Shown here piece after piece: positions 1-7,795 of a stretch of DNA of 33,865 nucleotides. A program made the position numbers and the translations under genes. Position 1 is the stretch's first letter; each line of letters opens with the position of its first letter. The stretch comes from an uncultured Oscillospiraceae bacterium (GTDB taxonomy: Bacteria; Bacillota; Clostridia; Oscillospirales; Oscillospiraceae), in NCBI GenBank assembly GCA_949948775.1, contig CATLHC010000026.1, positions 1 through 33,865 of the forward strand, given 5' to 3'. The notes under the pieces are model-generated. The model did no database searches, was not told the DNA's origin, and was given only the letters and a program-made list of their open reading frames with translations.

Positions 1-340
1 AACTGTATTCAGTTGTCGGGGTATATTGTAACACACCTTTGGGAAATTGCAATAGGCAATTTCCCCAGGGTGTATTACCGTACCCCGGCGGGGTAAGCGG
101 CGGCCTCCGGCGGCCTACTTTCTGCTCGTGCCGCCAGTAGGCAAAGACACACTTAGGGGGCAGCCCTCCGAATGGACACGGCCCAAAGGGCGGGCCGTGT
201 CCATAGTCGGGCTTCCCCCTAAGAACCCCCTGTTTACGGGAGAGCTCGGTTCGTTCCGTTGGTTGGAACCTTCCGGCGTGTGCGGCCTTCGACGCTGGTG
301 CTCCTAGTGGCGCTGCCGCCGGTCTCTAGGCACTGAAACA
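1..340. other. Structured non-coding region, possible oriT of a conjugative element
   Basis: No convincing gene lies here. Inverted repeats follow one another: AACTG/CAGTT at 1-14; a hairpin at 33-73 with a perfect 10-bp core (GGGAAATTGC, loop AATAG) and an outer ACACC/GGTGT stem; TACCCC/GGGGTA at 81-95; and a large two-part hairpin at 152-223. In the last, CTTAGGGGG pairs with CCCCCTAAG, GCCC with GGGC, and a perfect 13-bp arm ATGGACACGGCCC (172-184) pairs with 192-204. Read on the minus strand, the outer stem ends in CCCCCTAAG followed by TGTGTC. This resembles the layout of MOBQ/MOBP transfer origins, an inverted repeat followed by a TAAGTG-like nick region. The oriT role is inferred; no relaxase gene is visible in the window. 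Confidence 0.5.
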
Positions 341-414
341 TGGGTGCCGTCTACCAGCTGCGCCTCAGTGGGTGCGTCTATTTCGGGTGGTGCGGATCGT
401 GGGAGTTGGTCTGG

Positions 415-1806
415 TCAGCCTGCTTCTTTTTGTTCGGCGCAGTGCTGGGTGCAGTCGGCGCAGCTGTGGCCGCAGCTCCAGAGACGTTCCGCCGTCTCGT
501 TCCAGGCTTGGGCGTAGCCGTCGCATTTGCCGCACAGGTGCTCTGCCGTCTCGGGGGATTGCAGGTCGGTGGATTTGGCTCCCGTTTTCGCCACCATCTC
601 CCGCAGCTTTTCCGGGTTCTCCAACATGGGGCAGGGCTTCAAATGGTTCTCGTTGAAGGGCTGGCCGTCGTGGTAGGCCATGAACATGGGCGAACGCAGG
701 CAGTCCAGCAGAGACTTCTCCCGGATGTTGGAGTCGGAATAGTGGACGAACACGCAGGGATCCACATCGCCGTTGGCGTTGATGTGCAGATAGCGCCGGC
801 CTCCGGCGATGCAGCCGCCCACATACTCGCCGTCGTTCTGGAAGTCCATGATAAACAGCGGTTTGCTCTGGCGGTATGCCCGTACCTTGCGGTACATCTC
901 CTCCCGCTGCTCCGGGTTGGGCATCAGCTCGGGCACCGCGTCGTTGCCCACCGGCATGTAGTGGAAATACCAGGCGAATTTGGCGCCCCAGTCGATCAGT
1001 GTATCCACAAACTCTTCCGAGCTGATGGAATCCAGATTGGCACTGGTGTAGCAGCAGGAGGTGCCGAAGGGCAGCTTGCGCTCCTTCAAGATCTCCATGG
1101 CCCGGCGGACCTTCTGAAACACGCCGTCGCCCCGGCGGCCGTCGGTGGCCGCCTCGAAGCCCTCCACACTGATGGCGGGGACGAAGTTCTTCACCCGCAG
1201 CATCTGGTCGGCAAAGTCCTCGTCAATGAGAGTGGCGTTGGTGAAACACAAAAACTCGCAGTCGCTGTGTTTGTTGCACAGGGCAATGAGGTCGTTTTTG
1301 CGCACCATGGGCTCGCCGCCGGTGTAGATATAGATGTACACGCCCAGCTTCTTGCCCTGGGTGATGATGCTGTCGATCTCGTCAAAACTCAGATTCAGCT
1401 TATTGCCGTACTCCGCCGCCCAGCAGCCGGTGCAGTGCAGGTTGCAGGCGGAGGTGGGGTCCAGCAGGATGGCCCAGGGGATGTTGCAGCCGTAACGCTC
1501 CCGGGCCTCCTCCTGGATGGTCCAGCCGATCAGGTTGCCGTTGAGCATAAAGTTCTCAAAGAAGGTCTTGCGCACCTCGCCGTCGATGTCCGTCCACATG
1601 GACCGGATCAGTTTGTACCAGTTGTTGTCCGGGTTCTCGATCACCTTGCGGAAGGCCGCCCGCTGGGTGGGGAAACTGTTGGGCCCGTCCCCGGCGAAGC
1701 GGTCCACCCAGTCCATCAGCCGGGGGATGTTGGCGTCCGGGTCCTTGTCCAGATAGCCGTATAGGGCGCGGAAGCCCGCCCGCTTCACGCTGTTCATCAT
1801 ACTCAT
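415..1806 (-). CDS. Radical SAM protein with C-terminal cysteine-rich region
   Basis: The 463-residue protein has the radical SAM [4Fe-4S] motif CNLHCTGCW (C121, C125, C128) followed by a TGGEP segment typical of the SAM-binding barrel. The C-terminal third has many cysteines (GGCIAGG, DPCVF, CGKCDGY, CGHSCADC, QHC), as in SPASM/Twitch-type auxiliary cluster domains, so a second Fe-S cluster is likely. The N-terminal 110 residues precede the barrel and match nothing I recognise. Family members activate peptides or modify small molecules; no precursor peptide gene is visible nearby, so the substrate is unknown. The start is an ATG with AAAGGAA about 10 bases upstream; ATG codons two and three residues later are also possible. 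A TetR gene lies upstream in the same direction, separated by a strong terminator, so this gene probably has its own promoter. Confidence 0.85.
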   Translation of the reverse strand: MSMMNSVKRAGFRALYGYLDKDPDANIPRLMDWVDRFAGDGPNSFPTQRAAFRKVIENPDNNWYKLIRSMWTDIDGEVRKTFFENFMLNGNLIGWTIQEEARERYGCNIPWAILLDPTSACNLHCTGCWAAEYGNKLNLSFDEIDSIITQGKKLGVYIYIYTGGEPMVRKNDLIALCNKHSDCEFLCFTNATLIDEDFADQMLRVKNFVPAISVEGFEAATDGRRGDGVFQKVRRAMEILKERKLPFGTSCCYTSANLDSISSEEFVDTLIDWGAKFAWYFHYMPVGNDAVPELMPNPEQREEMYRKVRAYRQSKPLFIMDFQNDGEYVGGCIAGGRRYLHINANGDVDPCVFVHYSDSNIREKSLLDCLRSPMFMAYHDGQPFNENHLKPCPMLENPEKLREMVAKTGAKSTDLQSPETAEHLCGKCDGYAQAWNETAERLWSCGHSCADCTQHCAEQKEAG

Positions 1807-1861
1807 ATTTCACACATTCCTTTCTGTTTGTCCTTCGGGAGTTATCCCGTTCCCATTCCAA

Positions 1862-1952
1862 ATGATACCTGCCGAGTTTGTCCACACCGTTTCTGTTGTG
1901 TTTGGATATCATGAAAACGTGCCTGTTTTCTCTCACCTGTCGTCATGATACC
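1862..1952 (-). promoter_or_regulatory. Repeated ATCAT motifs in the leader of the radical SAM gene
   Basis: In minus-strand orientation GGTATCATGA (1952-1943), its inverted partner TCATGATATC (1914-1905) and GGTATCAT (1869-1862) lie between the TetR terminator and the radical SAM start. The inverted pair ATCATGA/TCATGAT could be a regulator site, possibly for the adjacent TetR protein. This rests only on repeat structure. Confidence 0.3.
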
Positions 1953-1974
1953 CCCTTCCAAAATATTGTTCCAT

Positions 1975-2019
1975 AGACAAAAAACGGGACTATGTCAAAG
2001 TTTTGACATAGTCCCGTTT
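1975..2019 (-). terminator. Intrinsic terminator after the TetR gene
   Basis: A near-perfect hairpin (AAACGGGACTATGTCAAA at 1982-1999, complement at 2002-2019) is followed on the minus strand by a run of six T. It separates the TetR gene from the radical SAM gene. Confidence 0.85.
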
Positions 2020-2067
2020 GATGTAAAATTTTGTCGAAACATGGATTTTCCTGGTTTATTGCCCCAA

Positions 2068-2628
2068 CTATTTTTTGTTTTTCTGGGCCAGCCGCTCCAG
2101 GGTGTAGTCCAGGCAGCCCTCCAACAGTATGTAGAAGTCGTCCAGCCGCTCAATGACGCTGGAGGGCATCCCCTGCTCCACCCAGCTCAGCACAATGCTG
2201 GCCAGCCCCTGGGTCAGCAGCTCGGCCATAAAATTGATCTGATCCTCCGTCACAGCGTACCCTCGGGCGGACAGCCGGACACGGGCCGCCACCAGGGGCG
2301 CGGCCCAGCGGCGCAGGTCGTGCTCCACGTAGCTGCGCTCATAGGCCCGGTACACATTGAGCACCAGGGTCCGATTCTCCCGCAGCAGGGTCAGCGCCCG
2401 CTCCAGCGGCTCCCGCCTCCCCTCCGGGTCGGCGGTGCCCAGTTCCTCCAGCAGCTGCTGGGCGCCGTAGTCCACCACGCCGTACAGATCAGAGAAGTGG
2501 TAGTAAAACGCCTGCCGCGAGATATTGCACCGCTCCACCAGCTCGGTGACGGTGATATCGTCCAGCCGTTTCGTCTGGAGCAGCTCCGCCAGGACGTTCA
2601 TGATTTGATTTTTGGTAGATTTTGGCAT
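2068..2628 (-). CDS. TetR/AcrR family transcriptional regulator
   Basis: This 186-residue protein has the usual TetR length. The N-terminal helix-turn-helix is seen as ITVTELVERCNISRQAFYYH (about residues 25-45), with the TetR signature of an aromatic-rich recognition-helix end followed by F-DLYGV. The C-terminal domain is helical and resembles the DhaS-like TetR subgroup found in Firmicutes; its ligand cannot be told from sequence. TetR proteins usually repress neighbouring genes, so the downstream radical SAM gene or the divergent TSUP pair are candidate targets. A good minus-strand promoter lies about 30 bases upstream (2658-2686), and a strong terminator follows. Confidence 0.88.
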   Translation of the reverse strand: MPKSTKNQIMNVLAELLQTKRLDDITVTELVERCNISRQAFYYHFSDLYGVVDYGAQQLLEELGTADPEGRREPLERALTLLRENRTLVLNVYRAYERSYVEHDLRRWAAPLVAARVRLSARGYAVTEDQINFMAELLTQGLASIVLSWVEQGMPSSVIERLDDFYILLEGCLDYTLERLAQKNKK

Positions 2629-2657
2629 GTCGTGTTTCCTTTCCGGGAATTTTGAAC

Positions 2658-2686
2658 ATTATACCGGGTTTTGGCGGGAGAAGCAA
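2658..2686 (-). promoter_or_regulatory. Promoter of the TetR gene
   Basis: TTGCTT, a 17-base spacer and a perfect TATAAT, read on the minus strand just upstream of the TetR start. Confidence 0.6.
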
Positions 2687-2766
2687 GGAACTGATTTTTA
2701 CACTAAGGTAATTTTGTCAAAGAATAATTTTTGTTCCCTGCGGCACACTGACACGGGGTGAACGCG

Positions 2767-3132
2767 ATGGACCGAAAAAAGGGAAAAACAGTGTGGTACG
2801 CCCTGGCGGGAGCCGCCGCCGGGGTGGTGAACGGCTTTTTCGGCGGAGGCGGCGGGCAGGTCTTGGTGCCCATGCTGGCAGGCAAGTGCGGTCTGGACCA
2901 GCGGCGGGCCTTCGCCACCTCGGTGGCGGTGATCGCGCCGCTGTGCGCCCTGTCCGCCGGAATTTACTGGTTCCGGGGGCAGCTTGACCTCATGCTGGCC
3001 CTGCCCTACCTGGTGGGCGGGCTGATCGGGGGCTTTGTGGGCGGCAGGCTGTTCCAAAAGGTGTCCATGGTGTGGCTGCGCCGGGGGTTCGCTCTGCTTA
3101 TCCTGTACGGCGGGGTGAAGGCGTTTCTATGA
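2767..3132 (+). CDS. TSUP (TauE/SafE) permease, N-terminal half protein
   Basis: The 121-residue hydrophobic protein shows the TSUP first-repeat signature: a glycine-rich stretch after the first membrane helix (NGFFGGGGGQVLVPML, residues about 22-37), then three further helices and a conserved glycine segment before the last one. Full TSUP transporters are about 250 residues with two such repeats; this gene encodes one only. The ATG at 2767 is preferred over the GTG at 2758 because GGGGTG lies 7 bases upstream of it. The stop overlaps the start of the next gene (ATGA), which encodes the other half, so the two probably form one heteromeric carrier. TSUP proteins move sulfur-containing or other small organic anions; the substrate is unknown. 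Confidence 0.8.
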   Translation: MDRKKGKTVWYALAGAAAGVVNGFFGGGGGQVLVPMLAGKCGLDQRRAFATSVAVIAPLCALSAGIYWFRGQLDLMLALPYLVGGLIGGFVGGRLFQKVSMVWLRRGFALLILYGGVKAFL

Positions 3133-3488
3133 CGAACTGGCTCATCGCCGCCCTGGCCGGGGCGGTCACGGGAGTGCTGTCCGGCTTCGGGGTGGGAGGC
3201 GGCTCCCTGCTGCTCATCTACATGACCAGTTTTGCCGGGGTGCCCCAGACCCTGGCCCAAGGGGTCAACCTGCTCTACTTCCTCCCCGCCGCCGCCACCG
3301 CGCTGCCCGCCCATTTCAAAAACGGGTATGTGGAGAAGAAGGCCCTCCTCCCCGCCGCCGCGGCGGGACTGGCGTGCTCCGCCCTGGCCGCCTGGGCGGC
3401 CACGGCGCTGGATGTGGATATCCTGCGCAGATGCTTCGGGGGCTTTCTCATCCTCATCGGCCTGCGGGAATTGTTCCGAAAAGCATAA
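3129..3488 (+). CDS. TSUP (TauE/SafE) permease, C-terminal half protein
   Basis: The 119-residue membrane protein carries its own TSUP repeat: glycine-rich GVLSGFGVGGGSLLLIYM near residues 14-31, then QTLAQGVNLLYFLPAA, and a final helix ending in LIGLRELFRKA. It is translationally coupled to the preceding half gene through a 4-base overlap, with no intervening signal. Each half has about four predicted membrane helices. The longer in-frame reading from 3072 lies inside the upstream gene and is rejected. Confidence 0.8.
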   Translation: MTNWLIAALAGAVTGVLSGFGVGGGSLLLIYMTSFAGVPQTLAQGVNLLYFLPAAATALPAHFKNGYVEKKALLPAAAAGLACSALAAWAATALDVDILRRCFGGFLILIGLRELFRKA

Positions 3489-3530
3489 TTTCCCTTGCGT
3501 TTCCGCCGCTCCCGTGCTAAGATAGGGTTC

Positions 3531-3558
3531 GCCGGACGGGCCCCTCGGTCTGTCCGGC
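3531..3558 (+). terminator. Hairpin between the TSUP pair and the ZIP gene
   Basis: GCCGGAC (3531-3537) pairs with GTCCGGC (3552-3558). No clear T-run follows, so it may be a weak terminator or a leader structure of the ZIP gene. Confidence 0.35.
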
Positions 3559-3584
3559 AAATCATGCTTTAGGAGCGCGTACAC

Positions 3585-4367
3585 ATGAATCCCATCCTGT
3601 TTATTATCCTTCTGACCGTCGCCACCGGCGTGGGCGGTCTGGCCCTGGGCGGCGTGCTGGCCGCCCTCGTCAAGCGGGAGTCCCCCCGGGGGACCAGCCT
3701 GCTGCTCAGCTTCACCGCCGGGCTGATGCTGGCCATCGTGGCCCTGGATATGGTGCCCGAGGCCATGGAGGCCGCCCCCTGGCTGCCTATGACGCCGCTG
3801 GTGCTGGTGGCGGGTTTTTTGGTGACCTATCTGCTCAACTGCTGGATCGACAAGAGCGCCCACCACGAGGACAAGGACAACCCCCACCACTGCGCCTGCG
3901 GCCACCACGACCTGCACACGGCGGGCATTGTGCTGGCGGCGGCGGTAGCCCTGCACAACGTGCCGGTGGGCATGGCGGTGGGGGCTTCGGTGGCGGTGGA
4001 GGGCATCTGCCTGGCCAGCGTGCTGGCGGCGGTGACCATCGGCCTGCATAATCTGCCCGAGGGCATGAGCATCGCCATCCCCCTGCTCCACGACGGGTCC
4101 AAGACCTGGAGCGCCATCGGCGTGGCGGCCCTGTCCGGGCTGCCCACGGTGCTGGGCGCACTAGCCGGTTACTTTGTGGGCAATCAGGCCCCGGCGGCGC
4201 TGGCCGCAGCCCTGGCCCTGGCGGGCGGCGCCATGCTGTACGTGGTGTTCTTCGAGCTGCTGCCTGAAGCGGCCCTGCAGTGGAAGTCCAAGTGGGCCAT
4301 TCTGGCCACGGTGCTGGGCTTCGCCCTGGGGGTCCTGTTGATTTTCAGCCATGGGCATCATCATTGA
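3585..4367 (+). CDS. ZIP family divalent metal transporter
   Basis: The 260-residue protein has about eight membrane helices and the two ZIP metal-site motifs: HNVPVG (residues 124-129, helix IV) and HNLPEG (155-160, helix V). Between helices III and IV is a histidine/cysteine-rich cytoplasmic loop (HHEDKDNPHHCACGHHDLH, about 93-111), and the C-terminus is GHHHH-like (HGHHH). Both are typical metal-binding segments of zinc importers. ZIP proteins bring Zn2+, sometimes Fe2+ or Mn2+, into the cytoplasm. The start has AGGAG about 10 bases upstream. A perfect palindromic terminator follows. The metal is inferred from the family. Confidence 0.9.
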   Translation: MNPILFIILLTVATGVGGLALGGVLAALVKRESPRGTSLLLSFTAGLMLAIVALDMVPEAMEAAPWLPMTPLVLVAGFLVTYLLNCWIDKSAHHEDKDNPHHCACGHHDLHTAGIVLAAAVALHNVPVGMAVGASVAVEGICLASVLAAVTIGLHNLPEGMSIAIPLLHDGSKTWSAIGVAALSGLPTVLGALAGYFVGNQAPAALAAALALAGGAMLYVVFFELLPEAALQWKSKWAILATVLGFALGVLLIFSHGHHH

Positions 4368-4382
4368 GCCGAACTCAAAAAG

Positions 4383-4413
4383 AACGGCGGCGTCCGCGGA
4401 CGCCGCCGTTTTC
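4383..4413. terminator. Bidirectional intrinsic terminator
   Basis: A perfect 28-base palindrome (AACGGCGGCGTCCG and its complement) at 4383-4410 is flanked by A and T runs, between the convergent ZIP and membrane-protein genes. Confidence 0.9.
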
Positions 4414-4423
4414 TCAACAAAAT

Positions 4424-5191
4424 TCACATCATCTTGACCGTGAAGAACACCGCCTGGGCGAACAGCCAGCCCACCAGCACATACATCAGGTACTGGCTCA
4501 TGGACACGCCCAAAACCAGCCCCAGCACCATAACCACAGCGGTGATGCCGCAGGTCAGGAAGGTCATGAGGTAGTTGGAGTCCACCGGCATCACCCGGAT
4601 TCGGCCCAGCTTGCCGTCGGTCTTGCTCAGCTGGAAGGCCAGCACCGCGGCCGCCGCCAGAACCACCACGCCGCCTATCACACAGGCGGTGATAAGCCGG
4701 GGATGATTCATATAATATTGCCTGTGGAGCCACAGGGCCAGCAGGCCGCCGCCGGTGAGCATGGCGTTGTAGAAGAAGGGCCGCTGGTAGAGGAAGAAAA
4801 TGATGATGAGCACCGCCGCCGCCGCAGGGAACATCATCAGGATGCGGACTCCCTCATCCCACAGGAAGTAGCTCAGCAGGGAGACCACCCAAAGCCCCGC
4901 GGCCACCGCCGCGATGACCACCGGCAGCAGCACCGGCTTATTGGTGCGCTGATTCATCACCGCCCAGGCCAGACAGCCCACGGCGATCACCACGCCCGCA
5001 ACGGAGAACACCATGAAAAACTTGGACAGCGCCAGGGCCACCAAGCCTTCAAAAATCATCTCCACATATACCTTTTGCAGCAGGAACAACAACAGCTCCA
5101 CCACTACCGCGCCCGCCAGCCACAGCAGCATCCGATTGAAAACCTTATCGTCTTCACTCCGGCGCTGCGCACGTTTACCCTTCTCAAACAT
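4424..5191 (-). CDS. Uncharacterised polytopic membrane protein
   Basis: This is a 255-residue protein with a basic, charged N-terminus (about 20 residues, KGKRAQRRSEDDK) followed by about eight hydrophobic segments, so it sits in the cytoplasmic membrane. I recognise no catalytic motif or transporter signature; it resembles the unnamed multi-helix proteins common in Clostridia. AAAGGAC lies upstream of the ATG at a suitable distance. It has its own minus-strand promoter (5317-5345) with a long leader containing a hairpin, and is divergent from cdd. Confidence 0.75.
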   Translation of the reverse strand: MFEKGKRAQRRSEDDKVFNRMLLWLAGAVVVELLLFLLQKVYVEMIFEGLVALALSKFFMVFSVAGVVIAVGCLAWAVMNQRTNKPVLLPVVIAAVAAGLWVVSLLSYFLWDEGVRILMMFPAAAAVLIIIFFLYQRPFFYNAMLTGGGLLALWLHRQYYMNHPRLITACVIGGVVVLAAAAVLAFQLSKTDGKLGRIRVMPVDSNYLMTFLTCGITAVVMVLGLVLGVSMSQYLMYVLVGWLFAQAVFFTVKMM

Positions 5192-5279
5192 GATTGAATC
5201 AGTCCTTTGTCTATGGTCTATCGTTGTCGGCCCGACCGGGATTCTCCCCCAGTGGCTCCCTCTTTTCTGTGTATCACAG

Positions 5280-5345
5280 GATGCCGGACGGCCTGTCCTG
5301 GCATCGAACAGCTCATAGTATAACAGAAACCGCCCCGCATTGCAA
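5280..5345 (-). promoter_or_regulatory. Promoter and leader hairpin of the membrane-protein gene
   Basis: On the minus strand TTGCAA (5345-5340), a 17-base spacer and TATACT (5322-5317) form a good promoter. Its leader of about 120 bases contains a hairpin at 5280-5305 in which GATGCC pairs with GGCATC and GAC with GTC. Confidence 0.6.
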
Positions 5346-5378
5346 CAACAAAAATCGCCCCGCCCCGCAGTTTTCCTC

Positions 5379-5407
5379 TTTCAACCGGAGCAAAAACCTG
5401 GTATACT
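5379..5407 (+). promoter_or_regulatory. Promoter of cdd
   Basis: TTTCAA, a 17-base spacer and TATACT, overlapping a second -10-like TATAAT at 5407-5412, about 65 bases upstream of the cdd start. Confidence 0.6.
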
Positions 5408-5474
5408 ATAATAGTAAAGGAGCGATTTCAGCCCCTCTCCCAAAAAAGGCTCGATTTGGAAAGGAGTTTTGAAG

Positions 5475-5867
5475 ATGACCGATCAAGCCCTGGTGGACTT
5501 GGCCTTCACCATGCTGGAGCGATCCTATGTGCCATATTCCCACTTCCCGGTGGGGGCGGCCCTGCTGTGCGCCGACGGCACGGTGTTCACCGGCTGCAAC
5601 GTGGAAAACGCGGCCTACGGCCCCACCATCTGCGCGGAGCGCACCGCTCTGGTGAAGGCCGTCAGCGAAGGGTACCGGGAGTTCACCACCCTCGCCGTCG
5701 TGGGCAGGAGCACCGACTACTGCTGGCCCTGCGGCGTCTGCCGCCAAGTGCTCTACGAGTTTGCCCCCGAACTGACGGTTCTGGTGGCCCGGGGGGACGG
5801 GGACTATGTGAAGCTCCCGCTGAGGGAGCTGCTGCCCCATGGCTTCGGCCCCGGCTCGCTGAACTGA
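5475..5867 (+). CDS. cdd: Cytidine deaminase
   Basis: This 130-residue protein matches the homotetrameric cytidine deaminases, which convert cytidine and deoxycytidine to uridine and deoxyuridine in pyrimidine salvage. The zinc site is clear: CAE at residues 53-55 (C53 ligand, E55 proton shuttle) and PCGVC at 85-89 (C86 and C89 ligands). The substrate-binding segment FTGCNVENAAYGPT precedes them. The ATG at 5475 has AGGAG at an 8-base spacing and is preferred over the in-frame TTG at 5469. It appears to be a single-gene unit with its own promoter and a terminator after it. Confidence 0.95.
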   Translation: MTDQALVDLAFTMLERSYVPYSHFPVGAALLCADGTVFTGCNVENAAYGPTICAERTALVKAVSEGYREFTTLAVVGRSTDYCWPCGVCRQVLYEFAPELTVLVARGDGDYVKLPLRELLPHGFGPGSLN

Positions 5868-5877
5868 ATACGGAAAG

Positions 5878-5916
5878 CGAAGGACCTCTGCGGACGCAGG
5901 GGCCCTTCGTCTTTTC
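5878..5916 (+). terminator. Intrinsic terminator after cdd
   Basis: CGAAGG (5878-5883) pairs with CCTTCG (5904-5909), with an inner GC-rich stem, followed by TCTTTTCCTT. Confidence 0.75.
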
Positions 5917-5917
5917 C

Positions 5918-6346
5918 TTAAAGGAACCGCTTCATTTCCTCAATGTTGGCCTGCTCGGTCTTGACCAGCTTGTTGGCCAGCCGGCGCACGTCGTCGCTCT
6001 CCAGGCTGCAGTCCCGAATGGTACGCAGGCTCTTGGTCACCCCCATGGTGGAGCCCTGGATCATCATCTCCGCGATGTTGGCGGCGGAGCGGTCCGTCAT
6101 GGCCTTCATGGTGCTCATGACCTCGGAGGAGACCTTGGCCATGGGGCCCAGGCCGTGGGGCGGCTCCCCCCGGGCCTGGAGCATGGCCCCGGCGGCGTTC
6201 TGCAGCTGTTCGTATTCGGTGAGCTGGCTGTTCAGAGCGCTGGCCAGCTTGGGTTCCTCGGTGTATTTCAACACCGACTGGATGCCCTCCCGGCCCATCT
6301 CGGCGGTCTGGTAGATGTGGTTGAGCAGTTGATTTTCGCTGAGCAT
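5918..6346 (-). CDS. Small all-helical protein of unknown function
   Basis: A 142-residue, soluble, predicted all-helical protein. It begins MLSENQLLNHIYQTAEMG and has a regular heptad-like pattern with many Glu, Gln and Met, suggesting a four-helix bundle like the ferritin-like or DUF305-type families. No full di-iron EXXH pair is evident, so metal binding is not claimed. It ends close to the cdd terminator and lies 82 bases downstream of the antiporter gene on the same strand, with no obvious terminator between, so the two may be co-transcribed. GAGGTG precedes the ATG. Confidence 0.7.
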   Translation of the reverse strand: MLSENQLLNHIYQTAEMGREGIQSVLKYTEEPKLASALNSQLTEYEQLQNAAGAMLQARGEPPHGLGPMAKVSSEVMSTMKAMTDRSAANIAEMMIQGSTMGVTKSLRTIRDCSLESDDVRRLANKLVKTEQANIEEMKRFL

Positions 6347-6428
6347 TGTATCACCTCGCCCCTAGTATGCCCGGAACCACCGGGGAAACACGAGGCAAAG
6401 TGTGGGCACGGCGTCAAACCGGCGCCCC

Positions 6429-7715
6429 TTATCCAAACTGTACCGGAGGCTTGGGGGTGTTTTTCTTCCGAGCGCTGGTCCTGCCCTCCTCGTGGATCTC
6501 GCCCGCGGCCAGCAGAGAACGCTTGGTCAGCGCCGGACCCACCAGCTCGTACACCAGCACGGAAAACAGGACGACGCTGCGCACCATCGCGCCGGCGGCC
6601 AGCTGCTGGGCGGTGAGGGCCATGCCCAGGGCCACGCCGGCCTGGGGCAGCAGGGTGATGCCCAGATGCTTTTTGATGCTGTCGCTGCACCCGGTGAGGG
6701 CGCAGCTGCCGTAAGCTCCCAGATACTTTCCCAAGGATCGGGCCACAATATATACCAGGCCCACGAGCAGCACCATGGGATTGGACAAAATCTTCAAATT
6801 CAGCTCCGCGCCGCTGAGTACGAAAAACAGCACGAACAGCGGGGCGGTCCAGCCGTCCACACGGCCCATCAGCTCCTCGGAAAAGTCGCAGATGTTGCAG
6901 AAGACGGTGCCCGTCATCATGCACACCAGCAGCAGGCTAAAGCCAAAGTGGATGCCGCCCGCCTCAAACTCCACCATGGACAGCCCCGCGGTGAGCAGCA
7001 CAAAGCCGATGGAGATGGACAGGCGCTTGCTGCGGGAGTGGAAAAACTTCTCCACCAAAAACAGCACCCAGCCCGCCAGCCCGCCCAGCGCCAGGGACAG
7101 CGCGATCTCAATCACCGGCTCCACCAGCACCGTGACCAGATTGATGGACCCGCTCTCCAGCGCCATGGCCACGCCGAAGGAGGCGGAGAACAGCACCAGG
7201 CCCACCGCGTCGTCAATGGCCACCACCAGCAGCAGCAGCCGGGTCAGCGGGCCGTTGGCCTTATACTGGCGCACCACCATCAGCGTGGCGGCGGGAGCGG
7301 TGGCGGCGGCGATGGCGCCCAGGGTGATGGCGGAGGAAAGGTCGATCAGACTCGGATTGATGAAATGCAGCACCACCAGGGCCGCGTCCACCAGCGCGGT
7401 GGCCGCCACCGCCTGGAGGATGCCCACGGTGATGGCCTGCCTGCCCATGCTCTTGAGCTGCTCCAAACGGAACTCATTGCCGATGGTGAAGGCGATGAAG
7501 CCCAGCGCCACCTGGGAGATGATGTCCAAACGGGACACCACCTCGGGAGAGTGGAAGCCGATGCCGGTGACATCCAGGGCCCCCAGCAGGTATGGTCCCA
7601 GCAGCAGGCCCGCCACCAGGTAGGCGGTGACGGCGGGAAGGTTCAGTTTCTTGGCCAGACGGGACATCAGCAGCCCGCCCACCAGACAGATGGACAGCTG
7701 GATCAGGATTTCCAT
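6429..7715 (-). CDS. Cation/proton antiporter, CPA2 (Kef-type) family
   Basis: The 428-residue protein has about twelve membrane helices and resembles the membrane domain of Na+/H+ exchanger and Kef-type antiporters. Recognisable segments are LNLPAVTAYLVAGLLLGPYLLG near the N-terminus, ALGFIAFTIGNEF (helix 3-4) and VVAIDDAVGLVLFS, where the paired aspartates of the transport site lie (about residues 166-167). There is no C-terminal TrkA-N nucleotide-binding domain, so it is the shorter CPA2 form. It would exchange Na+ or K+ for H+ across the membrane. GAGGTG precedes the ATG. Its promoter lies at 7796-7824. Ion choice cannot be read from the sequence. Confidence 0.88.
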   Translation of the reverse strand: MEILIQLSICLVGGLLMSRLAKKLNLPAVTAYLVAGLLLGPYLLGALDVTGIGFHSPEVVSRLDIISQVALGFIAFTIGNEFRLEQLKSMGRQAITVGILQAVAATALVDAALVVLHFINPSLIDLSSAITLGAIAAATAPAATLMVVRQYKANGPLTRLLLLVVAIDDAVGLVLFSASFGVAMALESGSINLVTVLVEPVIEIALSLALGGLAGWVLFLVEKFFHSRSKRLSISIGFVLLTAGLSMVEFEAGGIHFGFSLLLVCMMTGTVFCNICDFSEELMGRVDGWTAPLFVLFFVLSGAELNLKILSNPMVLLVGLVYIVARSLGKYLGAYGSCALTGCSDSIKKHLGITLLPQAGVALGMALTAQQLAAGAMVRSVVLFSVLVYELVGPALTKRSLLAAGEIHEEGRTSARKKNTPKPPVQFG

Positions 7716-7795
7716 AGTGACACCTCGATTTAAGATCGCAGCGAAGCGGGCCCAGATCTGCGCGAACAGGCCCGCACGCTTTTAAAACGGAACAA

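Noticed and set aside
340-1764. Long plus-strand open frame opposite the radical SAM gene
   Set aside because: It mirrors the codon bias of the minus-strand gene, has no ribosome site and no recognisable domain, whereas the minus frame has a clear CxxxCxxC cluster.
1999-2037. TTGACA followed by TAAAAT as a plus-strand promoter near 2003-2035
   Set aside because: It lies in the stem of the TetR terminator, spacing is only 15 bases and no plus-strand gene starts nearby.
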